Below, one piece after another: positions 1 through 9,898 of a stretch of DNA of 64,000 bases. Source of the DNA: Oceaniglobus roseus (GTDB lineage Bacteria; Pseudomonadota; Alphaproteobacteria; Rhodobacterales; Rhodobacteraceae); contig NZ_PNOS01000018.1 of the NCBI RefSeq assembly GCF_002869745.1, positions 1 through 64,000 of the forward strand, written 5' to 3'. The translations under genes and the position numbers were made by a program. Position 1 is the stretch's first letter. The number at the start of each line of letters is the position of its first letter. A model generated the notes under the pieces. It had not been told where the DNA came from. It worked only from the letters and a program-made list of their open reading frames with translations, and searched no databases.

Positions 1-2
1 CG

Positions 3-632
3 GGCCTGCGCGACATCCTCGCCGACGGCACCGCGCGGCGCCTGCTGCTGGTCGCGCTGCTGAACGCGACGCCGGTCGCCGTCACCTCGACCCTGTTCCT
101 GTTCTTCGTCGAAAGCCGGCTGGAGGCGGCGGGCTGGGAAGGGCCGCTCCTGCTGCTGTTCTTCCTCGCCGCCGCCGCCTCGGCCCCGCTCTGGGGACTG
201 GCGGCGCGGCGGCGGGGGGCGAAGCCGGTGCTCCTGGCGGGCATGGCGCTGGCCATCCTGTCCTTCGCCTTCGCCCTCGTGCTGGGCCCCGGCGACGTGC
301 TGCCCTTCGCCGCGATCTGCGTCGCCTCGGGTGCCGCGCTCGGCGCCGACATGACCCTGCTGCCCGCGATCTTCGCCGCCCGCATGGCCCGGGTCGCGCC
401 GGGGGCCGAGCAGGCGTTCGGGCTCTGGTCCTTCGTGTCGAAGGTCACGCTGGCGCTGGCGGCCGTGACCTTGCTGCCCGTTCTGGAGGCGGCGGGATTT
501 CGCGCAGGAACCGACAACCCGGTGGCCGCGCTCCTTACACTCTCGGTGCTCTATGCGCTCTTACCCTGTCTCCTCAAGCTGCTGGCCCTCGCGCTGCTGG
601 CCCGGACACCTGTCGAAGAAGGTCTGACCTGA
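3..632 (+). CDS. MFS transporter, GPH/MFS_2-like symporter (3' part)
   Basis: The reading frame is open from the window edge, so only the C-terminal ~209 residues are seen. They contain about six hydrophobic segments separated by short Arg-rich loops such as AARRRGAKP, as in the second half of a 12-helix major facilitator. The segment with small and acidic residues (GAALGADMTLLPAIFAARMA) resembles the sugar/cation GPH branch. The substrate cannot be read from the sequence. Its stop codon overlaps the next start by one base (TGATG), so translation is probably coupled to the DUF3833 gene. The family call is moderately sure, and the start lies outside the window. Confidence 0.75.
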   Translation, partial: GLRDILADGTARRLLLVALLNATPVAVTSTLFLFFVESRLEAAGWEGPLLLLFFLAAAASAPLWGLAARRRGAKPVLLAGMALAILSFAFALVLGPGDVLPFAAICVASGAALGADMTLLPAIFAARMARVAPGAEQAFGLWSFVSKVTLALAAVTLLPVLEAAGFRAGTDNPVAALLTLSVLYALLPCLLKLLALALLARTPVEEGLT

Positions 633-1195
633 TGGACATCGCCCTGACGTTTCTTTTCGGCGTCGCCGTCGCGGCCGTGGTGGTGGCCCTCAGGGTGCGC
701 TTCCTGTCCTTCCGCGCCCAGTCGCCGGCCGACTACGACGGCCTGTCCCCCCAGTTCGACATCCGCCGCCACCTCAGCGGCCCGATCCGCTGCGAGGGCG
801 TGATCTACGGCCCGTTCGGCAAGGTCACGTCGCGATTCACGGCGCGGATGCAGGGCGACTGGTCGGGCGATACCGGCGTGCTGAGCGAGCGGTTCCTCTA
901 CGACAACGGCGACATCCAGGAACGGGCCTGGCACCTGCGGATTGGCAACGACGGCGCGATCCACGCCACCGCCGACGACGTGCCGGGCGCGGGGGAGGGC
1001 TGGCAGAAGGGGCCCACGGTCCTTCTGAGCTATCCCATCCGCCTGCCGCCCGAGGCCGGGGGGCACACCCTGACGGCGACCGACTGGATGTACCTGATCG
1101 GGGACGGCGTGATCATCAACCGCAGCCAGTTCCGCAAGTTCGGCATCAAGGTGGCCGAGCTGGTGGCGACCATGCGACCGGAGGACAGGGGATGA
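632..1195 (+). CDS. DUF3833 family protein
   Basis: This 187-residue protein has one N-terminal hydrophobic segment (residues ~3-20), which is either a membrane anchor or an uncleaved signal. A soluble domain follows with the features of the DUF3833 family: a GPFG motif, a Trp-rich beta-strand pattern (GDWSG, RAWHLRI) and the WMYLIGDGVIINRSQ segment near the C-terminus. The biochemical function of the family is unknown. The gene overlaps the MFS gene by 1 base and the SDR gene by 4 bases (ATGA), so the three genes form a tight operon. The same companions occur in alphaproteobacterial photo-oxidative stress/lipid-modification operons, so a membrane-lipid role is a reasonable inference. Confidence 0.82.
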   Translation: MDIALTFLFGVAVAAVVVALRVRFLSFRAQSPADYDGLSPQFDIRRHLSGPIRCEGVIYGPFGKVTSRFTARMQGDWSGDTGVLSERFLYDNGDIQERAWHLRIGNDGAIHATADDVPGAGEGWQKGPTVLLSYPIRLPPEAGGHTLTATDWMYLIGDGVIINRSQFRKFGIKVAELVATMRPEDRG

Positions 1196-1923
1196 GACGT
1201 TTCGACGGCAAGCGCTACTGGATCGTGGGCGCGTCCGAGGGGTTGGGCCGCGCCGTGGCGCACCGGCTGAGCGACAGGGGTGCGTCGCTGGTGCTGTCCG
1301 CCCGCAGCGAGGACAAGCTGAAGGAGCTGGCGGCGCGCCTGCCCGGCCCGGCGGAGATCGCACCGATGGACGTGGCCGACGACGACAGCGTGGCGGCGCG
1401 CGCCGCGCAGGTGGGCGCGGTGGACGGGCTGGTGTTCCTCGCCGGCGTCTACTGGCCGCAGCGCGCCGAGGACTGGCAGACGAAGGAGGTGGCGGCGATG
1501 CTCGACGTCAACCTCACCGGCTGCGCGCGGGTGCTGGGGCAGGTTGTGCCCGGCATGGTGGCGCGGGGGCGGGGGCACATCGTGATGACCGGCTCGCTGT
1601 CCGGCTTCCGCGGCCTGCCCGGCGCCATCGGATACGGGGCGAGCAAGGCGGGGGTGATGTACCTGGCCGAGGAAATGCACGGCGAGCTGGCGCCGAAGGG
1701 CATCGACGTGCAGTTGGTGAACCCCGGCTTTATCCGCACCCGCCTGACCGACAAGAACGACTTCAGGATGCCCTTCATCATGGAGCCGGAGGAAGCCGCG
1801 AAGGAGGTCGTCGACCACATGACCCACGGCGGCTTCAAGAAGAGCTTCCCCTTCGCCTTCTCGCTGCTCTTCCGCGCCAGCCAGTTCATGCCCGACTGGC
1901 TGTATTACAAGCTGTTCTTCTGA
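1192..1923 (+). CDS. SDR family NAD(P)-dependent oxidoreductase
   Basis: This is a short-chain dehydrogenase of 243 residues, the normal length for a classical SDR. The nucleotide-binding motif is GASEGLG (residues 13-19), a conservative variant of TGxxxGxG. The catalytic Tyr148 and Lys152 lie in YGASK, preceded by the Ser in TGSLSG. The NPG motif follows the active site as expected. The substrate is unknown. The ATG overlaps the stop of the DUF3833 gene (ATGA), so it is the last gene of the MFS-DUF3833-SDR operon. The next gene is convergent, 4 bases away. Confidence 0.88.
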   Translation: MRRFDGKRYWIVGASEGLGRAVAHRLSDRGASLVLSARSEDKLKELAARLPGPAEIAPMDVADDDSVAARAAQVGAVDGLVFLAGVYWPQRAEDWQTKEVAAMLDVNLTGCARVLGQVVPGMVARGRGHIVMTGSLSGFRGLPGAIGYGASKAGVMYLAEEMHGELAPKGIDVQLVNPGFIRTRLTDKNDFRMPFIMEPEEAAKEVVDHMTHGGFKKSFPFAFSLLFRASQFMPDWLYYKLFF

Positions 1924-1927
1924 GCCC

Positions 1928-2572
1928 TTACTGGTTGGTGCGCGAGTCGGCCCGGTCCGCCCGCTCCATGTGCGGCACGGCGTTGTAGCCGGCCAGCAGC
2001 ATCCGGTCGCCGCGCACCCAGAAGCGGTGCACCGAGGTGTTCTCGATCGGCAGCAGGACATGGGACAGCCGCGCCGGGTCCAGCCGCAGGACATGGCGCA
2101 GGGCCATGCCGATCACCCCGGCGGAGGTGACGCAGAGCACGCGCCGCCCCTCCTGCGCCGCCGCCTTCAGCGCGCCCGTGACCCGCGATTCGAAATCGGC
2201 GAAGCTCTCGTTCCCGGCGATCTCGGCGGCGTGCCAGGCGTGCATCACCTGGAACAGGTGCTCGGGAAAATCGTCGGGGCCGGGCAGGGGGATGCCGTGC
2301 CGCTCCTTCAGGGCGTGGCCGAGGTTGAAATAGTCCATCTCGTCCAGCCCCGGCGTGATCTCGGGGGCGTCGTGGCCCATGGCCGCCGCGGTCTGGCGCT
2401 GGCGCAGCAGCGTCCCGCAGCGCACCGCGTCGAAGACCTCGCCCCGCTCGCGGAACCACTCGCCAAGCCAGCCCGCCTGCCGCTTCCCGAGGTCGGACAG
2501 GCGGTCGTAATCGGCCTCGTTGTCGGCGGCGCTGTTGGCCTGGCCGTGGCGCACCAGGACGATCTCGCCCAT
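1928..2572 (-). CDS. histidine phosphatase family protein
   Basis: This 214-residue protein has the phosphatase signature LVRHGQA, with the nucleophile at His9. The ATG at 2572 was chosen because AGGAGG lies just upstream, and because in-frame sequence further upstream runs into the leader of the divergent formate dehydrogenase gene. The second conserved histidine of the branch (usually VSHGG near the C-terminus) is replaced by VTSAGV, with Ser150 at the equivalent place. Related proteins with Ser here are, to my knowledge, common in Rhodobacteraceae. The substrate is unknown, and it could be a small-molecule or phosphoprotein phosphatase. Confidence 0.87.
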   Translation of the reverse strand: MGEIVLVRHGQANSAADNEADYDRLSDLGKRQAGWLGEWFRERGEVFDAVRCGTLLRQRQTAAAMGHDAPEITPGLDEMDYFNLGHALKERHGIPLPGPDDFPEHLFQVMHAWHAAEIAGNESFADFESRVTGALKAAAQEGRRVLCVTSAGVIGMALRHVLRLDPARLSHVLLPIENTSVHRFWVRGDRMLLAGYNAVPHMERADRADSRTNQ

Positions 2573-2762
2573 TGCTCTGCCTCCTGTTTGCCTCGCCTTC
2601 CCCTTAGGCGCATCGGCCGGGGGGCGCAATCGGACGGCCTGTTTCCGATCGGCGCGGCAAAATCCCGTGAGAGGTCGGAAACGGTTGGATTTACGCCGTT
2701 GGTCCCTGTCGCCTCTCCCCGGGGGCGGCGGTAGAAAGGCCCCGACGCACGGGAGACAGGCC

Positions 2763-5543
2763 ATGGCAGAGACGATACGCTTCACACTGGACGGCACCGA
2801 GGTGGAGGCCGCAGAGGGCGAGACCATCTGGCAGGTGGCCAAGCGCCGGGGCACGAAGATCCCCCATCTCTGCTACCGCGACGAGCCGGGCTATCGCGCC
2901 GACGGCAACTGCCGCGCCTGCATGGTGGCGATCGAGGGCGAGCGGGTGCTGGCCGCTTCCTGCATCAGGAAGCCCGAGGCGGGCATGGTGGTGTCGAGCC
3001 AGGGCGCGCGCGAGACCCAAGCGCGGAAGATGGTGATGGAGCTGCTGGTGGCCGACCAGCCCGCGCCCGAGGTGGCCCACGACAGGTCCGCGCCGATGTG
3101 GGACATGGCCGGACAGCAGGGCGTCACCGAAAGCCGCTTCCCGAAGCTGGAGAAGGAGCGGATCCCGCTGCTCGACGACAGCCACGTTGCGATGTCGGTG
3201 AACCTTGACGCCTGCATCCAGTGCGGCCTCTGCGTGCGGGCCTGCCGCGAGGTGCAGGTCAACGACGTGATCGGCATGGCGGGGCGGGGGCACGACAGCT
3301 ATCCGGTGTTCGACATGGCCGACCCGATGGGCGAGTCGACCTGCGTCGCCTGCGGCGAATGCGTGCAGGCCTGCCCCACCGGCGCGCTGATGCCGTCCTC
3401 GGTCGTGAACGAGGCGCAGGTCGGCGACCGCGCCGACTTCGACAGCGAGACGAAAAGCATCTGCCCCTTCTGCGGCGTCGGCTGCCAGGTGTCGGTCAAG
3501 GTCAAGGACGGCAAGGTGAGGTATGTCCAGGGCATCAACGGCCCGGCGAACGAGGGGCGGCTCTGCGTCAAGGGGCGGTTCGGCTTCGACTACATCCACC
3601 ACCCGCACCGCCTGACGAAGCCCCTGATCCGCCGCGATGACGCGCCCGAGAAGGGGCTGAACGTCGATCCCGCGAACCCCTGGACCCATTTCCGCGAGGC
3701 GACATGGGAAGAGGCGCTGGACAAGGCCGCCCACGGGCTTTCCGACCTGCGCAGCTACTACGGCGGGCGCGCGGTCGCGGGCTTCGGCTCGGCCAAGTGC
3801 ACGAACGAGGAGGCCTACCTGTTCCAGAAGCTGATCCGCCAGGGCTTCGGGCACAACAACGTCGACCACTGCACCCGGCTCTGCCACGCCTCCTCGGTCG
3901 CGGCGCTGATGGAGAACGTCGGCTCGGGCGCCGTGACCGCGACCTTCAACGAGATCGAGAACGCCGACGTCGCCATCGTCATCGGCGCCAACCCGACCGA
4001 GAACCACCCCGTCGCCGCCACCTTCTTCAAGCAGTTCGCCAAGCGCGGCGGCAAGCTGATGGTGATGGATCCGCGGGGCCAGGCGCTGAAGCGCCACGCG
4101 AGCCACATGCTCCAGTTCCGCCCCGGCACCGACGTGGCGCTCCTGAACGCGATCATGAACGTGATCGTCGAGGAGAAGCTCTATGACCGGCAGTACATCG
4201 AGGGCTTCACCGAGGGCTTCTTCGAGTTCCGTGACCACATCCGCGCCTTCACGCCCGAGCGCATGTCGGCGCTCTGCGGCATCACGCCGGAGATGATCCG
4301 CGACGTGGCCCGCACCTTCGCCGGGGCGAGCCGGGCGATGATCTTCTGGGGCATGGGCGTGTCGCAGCACATCCACGGCACCGACAACGCCCGCTGCCTG
4401 ATCACGCTCGCGCTGCTCTGCGGCCACATCGGGCGCCCCGGCACCGGGCTGCATCCGCTGCGCGGCCAGAACAACGTGCAGGGGGCGAGCGACGCGGGGC
4501 TGATCCCGCAGGTGATGCCCGACTACCAGTCCGTCACCGACGGCGAGGTGCGCGAACTGTTCCGCCACATCTGGAAGGGCACCCAGATCGACGAGAAGCC
4601 GGGCCTCACGGTGGTCGAGATCATCGACGCCATCTACCGCCGCGAGATCAAGGGCATGTACATCCTGGGCGAGAACCCGGCGATGTCCGACCCCGACGTG
4701 GAACATGCGCGCAAGGCACTGGCGCAGCTCGACCACCTGGTGGTGCAGGATATCTTCCTGACCGAGACGGCGAACTTCGCCGACGTGATCCTGCCCGCCT
4801 CGGCCTTCCCCGAGAAGACAGGCACCGTCACCAACACCAACCGCCAGGTGCAGATGGGCCGCGCCGCCGTGTCGCCGCCGGGCGAGGCGCGGGAGGACTG
4901 GACGATCATCGTCGAACTGGCGCGCCGCGTCGGGCTCGACTGGGATTACGACGGGCCGCGGTCGGTCTTCGACGAAATGAAGATGTCGATGCGCTCGCTC
5001 CACCACATCACCTGGAACCGGCTGGAGAAGGAGGGCGTGGTCATGTACCCCTCGCTTTCGCCCACCGATCCGGGGCAGGCCGTGGTCTTCGGCGACGGCT
5101 TCCCGCGCCGGGCGGGCCGCGCCAAGATGACGCCCGCCCGCGTCACGCCGCCCGCGGAGGTGCCGAGCGACGAGTACCCGATGATCCTGACCACGGGACG
5201 GCAGCTGGAACACTGGCACACCGGCTCGATGACCCGGCGCGCCACGGTGCTGGACGCGGTGGAGCCCGAGGCCAACTGCTCGCTCCACCCCGCGACGCTG
5301 CGCCGGCTGGGGGTCGAACCCGGTGGCATGATCCGCCTGACCACCAAGCGCGGCTCGGTCGAGGTGATGGCGCGGGCCGACCGGGCGGTGGCCGAGGACA
5401 TGGTGTTCCTGCCCTTCGCCTATGTCGAGGCGGCGGCGAACATCCTGACCAACTCGGCGCTCGATCCCTTCGGCAAGATCCCGGAGTTCAAGTACTCGGC
5501 CGTCCGGGTCGAGAACCCGGCGGAGCGCCTGGCGGCCGAGTAG
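2763..5543 (+). CDS. formate dehydrogenase alpha subunit, Mo-bis-MGD type
   Basis: This 926-residue protein begins with a plant-type 2Fe-2S domain (residues ~1-80, with the Cys patterns HLCYR and GNCRAC). Two 4Fe-4S motifs follow (CIQCGLCVRAC and CVACGECVQAC), then the CPFCGVGC cluster of molybdopterin oxidoreductases. The catalytic domain has Cys370 in the DHCTRLCH motif, so the metal ligand is Cys rather than selenocysteine. The C-terminal molybdopterin-dinucleotide domain contains TTGRQLEHWHTGSMTRR. It should oxidise formate to CO2. Unlike FdsA/NuoG, I see no HPxDCxxC cluster after the 2Fe-2S domain. No fdsB, fdsG or fdhD homologue lies beside it, so its electron acceptor is not evident here. 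A GGGAG site precedes the ATG. Confidence 0.9.
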   Translation: MAETIRFTLDGTEVEAAEGETIWQVAKRRGTKIPHLCYRDEPGYRADGNCRACMVAIEGERVLAASCIRKPEAGMVVSSQGARETQARKMVMELLVADQPAPEVAHDRSAPMWDMAGQQGVTESRFPKLEKERIPLLDDSHVAMSVNLDACIQCGLCVRACREVQVNDVIGMAGRGHDSYPVFDMADPMGESTCVACGECVQACPTGALMPSSVVNEAQVGDRADFDSETKSICPFCGVGCQVSVKVKDGKVRYVQGINGPANEGRLCVKGRFGFDYIHHPHRLTKPLIRRDDAPEKGLNVDPANPWTHFREATWEEALDKAAHGLSDLRSYYGGRAVAGFGSAKCTNEEAYLFQKLIRQGFGHNNVDHCTRLCHASSVAALMENVGSGAVTATFNEIENADVAIVIGANPTENHPVAATFFKQFAKRGGKLMVMDPRGQALKRHASHMLQFRPGTDVALLNAIMNVIVEEKLYDRQYIEGFTEGFFEFRDHIRAFTPERMSALCGITPEMIRDVARTFAGASRAMIFWGMGVSQHIHGTDNARCLITLALLCGHIGRPGTGLHPLRGQNNVQGASDAGLIPQVMPDYQSVTDGEVRELFRHIWKGTQIDEKPGLTVVEIIDAIYRREIKGMYILGENPAMSDPDVEHARKALAQLDHLVVQDIFLTETANFADVILPASAFPEKTGTVTNTNRQVQMGRAAVSPPGEAREDWTIIVELARRVGLDWDYDGPRSVFDEMKMSMRSLHHITWNRLEKEGVVMYPSLSPTDPGQAVVFGDGFPRRAGRAKMTPARVTPPAEVPSDEYPMILTTGRQLEHWHTGSMTRRATVLDAVEPEANCSLHPATLRRLGVEPGGMIRLTTKRGSVEVMARADRAVAEDMVFLPFAYVEAAANILTNSALDPFGKIPEFKYSAVRVENPAERLAAE

Positions 5544-5553
5544 CGCGCGGATT

Positions 5554-5574
5554 GCAAATCCCTGCGGGATTTGC
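5554..5574 (+). repeat. perfect 9-bp hairpin directly before a GCCTCCGGCGGGG box
   Basis: GCAAATCCC at 5554-5562 is the exact reverse complement of 5566-5574, with the loop TGC. It begins 10 bases after the formate dehydrogenase stop and touches the GCCTCCGGCGGGG box. It has no T tract, so it is a poor Rho-independent terminator, but it could protect or process the 3' end of the mRNA. Confidence 0.8.
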
Positions 5575-5575
5575 A

Positions 5576-5608
5576 GCCTCCGGCGGGGATATTTAAGAAG
5601 CAAAGATG
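5576..5608 (+). repeat. dispersed box, copy 1 (GCCTCCGGCGGGG ... AAGAAGCAAAGATG)
   Basis: The box starts GCCTCCGGCGGGG, continues ATATTT and ends AAGAAGCAAAGATG. Similar boxes lie at 17106, 21922 and, split by a hairpin, at 62205-62291. This copy is between a + gene end and the next + gene start. Confidence 0.75.
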
Positions 5609-5642
5609 ACAGGGGCTTTTCCCTGACGTCAGAGGACATGCC

Positions 5643-6830
<1,188 letters not shown>

Positions 6831-6963
6831 GGCGGGCGCGGGGGCGAAGTTTCTGCCCGCATCCTGCCGGAATGCTTTGACCTTTCGCCATTTCGTGCAA
6901 CGATGAGGCGAGGGCCCCGCCAGAGGGCCCGCCGCGCGCGTGTCGGCACAGGGAGGAGCTTGC

Positions 6964-8949
6964 GTGACGCATCAGGGGGGGGCCGCGGCCCCCGACTCGT
7001 CCGATGTCCGGTCGGTTCCGGCGCTTCTGGCGCGGAACGTGGCGCGGTTCGGCGGCAAGCCTGCCTATCGCGAGAAGGAATTCGGCATCTGGCAGAGCTG
7101 GACCTGGTCCGAGGCGGCGGCCGAGATCGAGGCGCTGGCGCTCGGACTTCTGTCGATGGGTCTAGGAGTTGGGGAGCACGTCGCCATCTCCGGGCGCAAC
7201 CGTCCGGCGCTCTACTGGGCGATGGTGGCGGTGCAGCGCTGCGGCGCGGTGCCCGTGCCCCTGTATCAGGACGCGGCGGCCGACGAGATCGCCTATGCGC
7301 TGGAGCACTGCGGCGCCGTCTTCGTCATCGCGGGCGACCAGGAGCAGGTGGACAAGGTGGCGGAGCTGCGCGAGGGCCTGTCCGGGCTGCGCCACACGTT
7401 CTATCTCGATCCGCGGGGGATGCGCCACTACGACCACACCGCGCTGACCGCCTATGCCGAGGTGCAGGCGGCGGGGAGGGCCGCGCGCGAGACATTGTTG
7501 CCGGAGCTCGAGGCCAGGACGGCGGCGCTGGGGCCCGACAGCACCTGCGTGATGCTCTACACCTCCGGCACCACCGGGCGGCCGAAGGGCGTGGTGCTGA
7601 GCAACCGCAACATCATCGAGACGGCGCGGAACTCGGCCGAGTTCGACGGGCTCGGGGCCAGCGACGAGGTGCTGGCCTACCTGCCGATGGCCTGGGTGGG
7701 CGATTTCATCTTCTCGATCGGGCAGGCCTACTGGACGGGGTTCTGCGTCAACTGCCCCGAATCCGCCGACACGATGATGACCGACCTGCGCGAGATCGGG
7801 CCGACCTACTACTTCGCGCCGCCCAGGGTGTTCGAGACCCAGCTGACGAGCGTGATGATCCGGATGGAGGACGCGGGGCGGCTGAAGCGGTGGCTGTTCG
7901 ACCGGTTCATGGCGCTGGCCCGGCGGGTGGGGCCCGCGCTGCTGGACAGTCGGCCGGTGGGGCTTTGGGACCGGCTGCTGTACCGGCTGGGAGACCTGGT
8001 GATCTACGGGCCGCTGAAGAACACGCTGGGGTTCTCGCGGGTGCGCGTCGGCTATACGGCGGGAGAGGCGATCGGGCCGGAGATCTTCGACTTCTACCGC
8101 GCGCTCGGGATCAACCTGAAGCAGCTCTACGGCCAGACCGAGGCCAGCGTCTTCATCACCCAGCAGCCCGACGGCGAGGTGCGCTCGGACACCGTGGGCG
8201 TGCCGTCGCCCGGGGTGGAGCTGAGGATCGGCGAGAACGGCGAGGTCTACTACCGCTCGCCCGGGGTCTTCGTGGAGTACTACAAGAACGCCGAGAGCAC
8301 GGCGAAGACCAAGGATGCCGAGGGCTGGGTGGCGACGGGGGATGCCGGCTTCATCGAGGCGGAGAGCGGGCACCTCCGGATCATCGACCGGGCCAAGGAC
8401 GTGGGCAAGATGGCCGACGGGCACCTGTTCGCGCCGAAATACGTCGAGAACAAGCTGAAGTTCTATCCGAACATCCTGGAGGCGGTTGTGTTCGGCGCCA
8501 ACCGCGACCGCTGCTGCGCCTTCGTCAACATCGACCTGACGGCGGTGGGCAACTGGGCGGAGCGGAACAACATCGCCTATGCGTCCTACCAGGAGCTGTC
8601 GCAGCATCCGCAGGTGCTGGCGACGATCGGCGCCCACGTGGCAGAGGTGAACCGCGACCTGGCGGCGGACCCGATGCTGGCGGGCTGCCAGGTGCACCGC
8701 TTCCTGGTGCTGCACAAGGAGCTGGATGCCGACGACGGCGAGATGACGCGGACGCGCAAGGTGCGCCGCGGGGTGATCGGAGAGAAATACGCCGACCTGA
8801 TCGCGGCGCTCTACGGCGGGAAGGACGAGATCTATACCGAGACGGAAGTGACCTATGAGGACGGGCGCAAGGGGAAGATCCGCGCGACGCTGAAGATCCA
8901 GAATGCCGAGGTCGTCCCCGCGGGGACACGGGCGATGGCGGCGGAATGA
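6964..8949 (+). CDS. AMP-dependent synthetase, long-chain acyl-CoA ligase-like
   Basis: This 661-residue adenylate-forming enzyme should activate a carboxylic acid to its CoA thioester with ATP. The phosphate-binding motif TSGTTGRPKG is at residues 200-209. The adenine-binding motif is LYGQTEAS, and the hinge region contains ATGDAGF and IDRAKD. The GTG start at 6964 was chosen because GGAGG sits 7 bases upstream; an in-frame GTG at 6940 would put that site inside the gene. The enzyme is the first gene of the branched-chain-type ABC importer locus, which suggests that the imported compound is an acid to be activated. Long-chain fatty acids or aromatic acids are the main options. Confidence 0.88.
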   Translation: MTHQGGAAAPDSSDVRSVPALLARNVARFGGKPAYREKEFGIWQSWTWSEAAAEIEALALGLLSMGLGVGEHVAISGRNRPALYWAMVAVQRCGAVPVPLYQDAAADEIAYALEHCGAVFVIAGDQEQVDKVAELREGLSGLRHTFYLDPRGMRHYDHTALTAYAEVQAAGRAARETLLPELEARTAALGPDSTCVMLYTSGTTGRPKGVVLSNRNIIETARNSAEFDGLGASDEVLAYLPMAWVGDFIFSIGQAYWTGFCVNCPESADTMMTDLREIGPTYYFAPPRVFETQLTSVMIRMEDAGRLKRWLFDRFMALARRVGPALLDSRPVGLWDRLLYRLGDLVIYGPLKNTLGFSRVRVGYTAGEAIGPEIFDFYRALGINLKQLYGQTEASVFITQQPDGEVRSDTVGVPSPGVELRIGENGEVYYRSPGVFVEYYKNAESTAKTKDAEGWVATGDAGFIEAESGHLRIIDRAKDVGKMADGHLFAPKYVENKLKFYPNILEAVVFGANRDRCCAFVNIDLTAVGNWAERNNIAYASYQELSQHPQVLATIGAHVAEVNRDLAADPMLAGCQVHRFLVLHKELDADDGEMTRTRKVRRGVIGEKYADLIAALYGGKDEIYTETEVTYEDGRKGKIRATLKIQNAEVVPAGTRAMAAE

Positions 8950-8956
8950 CGGGGCC

Positions 8957-8996
8957 GGCGCTCGCCCTGCGGGCCTCGCCCCGCCCGCCGTCCCGT
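8957..8996 (+). repeat. GC-rich hairpin repeat with 21-base tail, copy 1
   Basis: GGCGCTCG is followed by a small GCCC-TGC-GGGC hairpin and a tail at 8976-8996 (TCGCCCCGCC ... GTCCCGT). The GGCGCTCG start and the whole 21-base tail recur at 61251-61292 inside cobN, where the central hairpin differs in sequence (GGGGC-TCC-GCCCC). This copy is in the leader between the ligase and livG. Confidence 0.65.
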
Positions 8997-9082
8997 AGGC
9001 GCGCCGCATCGGGGGGCTTCGCGGCCGGCGGTGGCCGGGGAGCGCGTGTTGCCGGCAGGAAAGAGCGGGGGGTGGCGCGGTG

Positions 9083-9898
9083 ATGGCGGACGGCGCGGGG
9101 GGTGCGGTGAAGGACGGGCGGACCATCGGCGGGGTGCTGATGGACCTGAGCAACATCACTCTGCGCTTCGGCGGGGTGGAGGCGATCAAGGACATCTCCT
9201 TCGACATCCGCGAGGGCGAGATCCGCGCGATCATCGGGCCGAACGGGGCCGGCAAGTCCTCGATGCTGAACGTGATCTCGGGCTTCTACGTGCCGCAGGA
9301 GGGGGAGGTCTGGTTCCGCGGCGCCCGGCGTCCGGCGATGAAGCCCTACCAGGTGGCGCGGCAGGGGATCGCGCGGACCTTCCAGAACATCGCCCTGTTC
9401 GAGGGGATGAGCGTGCTCGACAACGTGATGACCGGGCGGCTGACGCAGATGACGGCGGGGATGGCGGCGCAGGCGCTGTGGCTCGGGAGGGCCGAGCGGG
9501 AGGAGGTCGCGAACCGGGAGCGCGTCGAGAAGGTCATCGACTTCCTCGAGATCCAGCATATCCGCAAGACCCCGGTGGGCCGGCTGCCCTACGGGCTGAA
9601 GAAGCGGGTGGAGCTGGCGCGCGCGCTGGCGGCGGAGCCGAAGCTTCTGCTGCTGGACGAGCCGATGGCGGGGATGAACGTCGAGGAGAAGGAGGACATG
9701 AGCCGCTTCATCCTCGACGTGAACGACGAGTTCGGCACCACCATCGCGCTGATCGAGCACGACATGGGCGTCGTCATGGACCTCAGCGACCGGGTGGTGG
9801 TGATGGATTACGGGCGCAAGATCGGCGACGGGACACCGGCCGAGGTGCGGTCGAACCAGGAGGTGATCGACGCCTATCTGGGGGTGGCCCATGATTGA
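9083..9898 (+). CDS. livG: branched-chain-type ABC transporter ATP-binding protein LivG
   Basis: This is an ATPase of the HAAT (hydrophobic amino acid) importer family, 271 residues. The Walker A motif GPNGAGKS is at residues 52-59. The signature is degenerate (LPYGLKKRVELARAL instead of LSGGQ), which is common in LivG proteins of this subgroup. Walker B is LLLLDEPMAGM, followed by the switch His in LIEHDMG. ATG 9083 was preferred; GTG 9080 and ATG 9140 are alternatives. The ~20 residues before LSNITLRFGG are an extension. Together with LivF it should power uptake through LivH/LivM. Confidence 0.92.
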   Translation: MADGAGGAVKDGRTIGGVLMDLSNITLRFGGVEAIKDISFDIREGEIRAIIGPNGAGKSSMLNVISGFYVPQEGEVWFRGARRPAMKPYQVARQGIARTFQNIALFEGMSVLDNVMTGRLTQMTAGMAAQALWLGRAEREEVANRERVEKVIDFLEIQHIRKTPVGRLPYGLKKRVELARALAAEPKLLLLDEPMAGMNVEEKEDMSRFILDVNDEFGTTIALIEHDMGVVMDLSDRVVVMDYGRKIGDGTPAEVRSNQEVIDAYLGVAHD

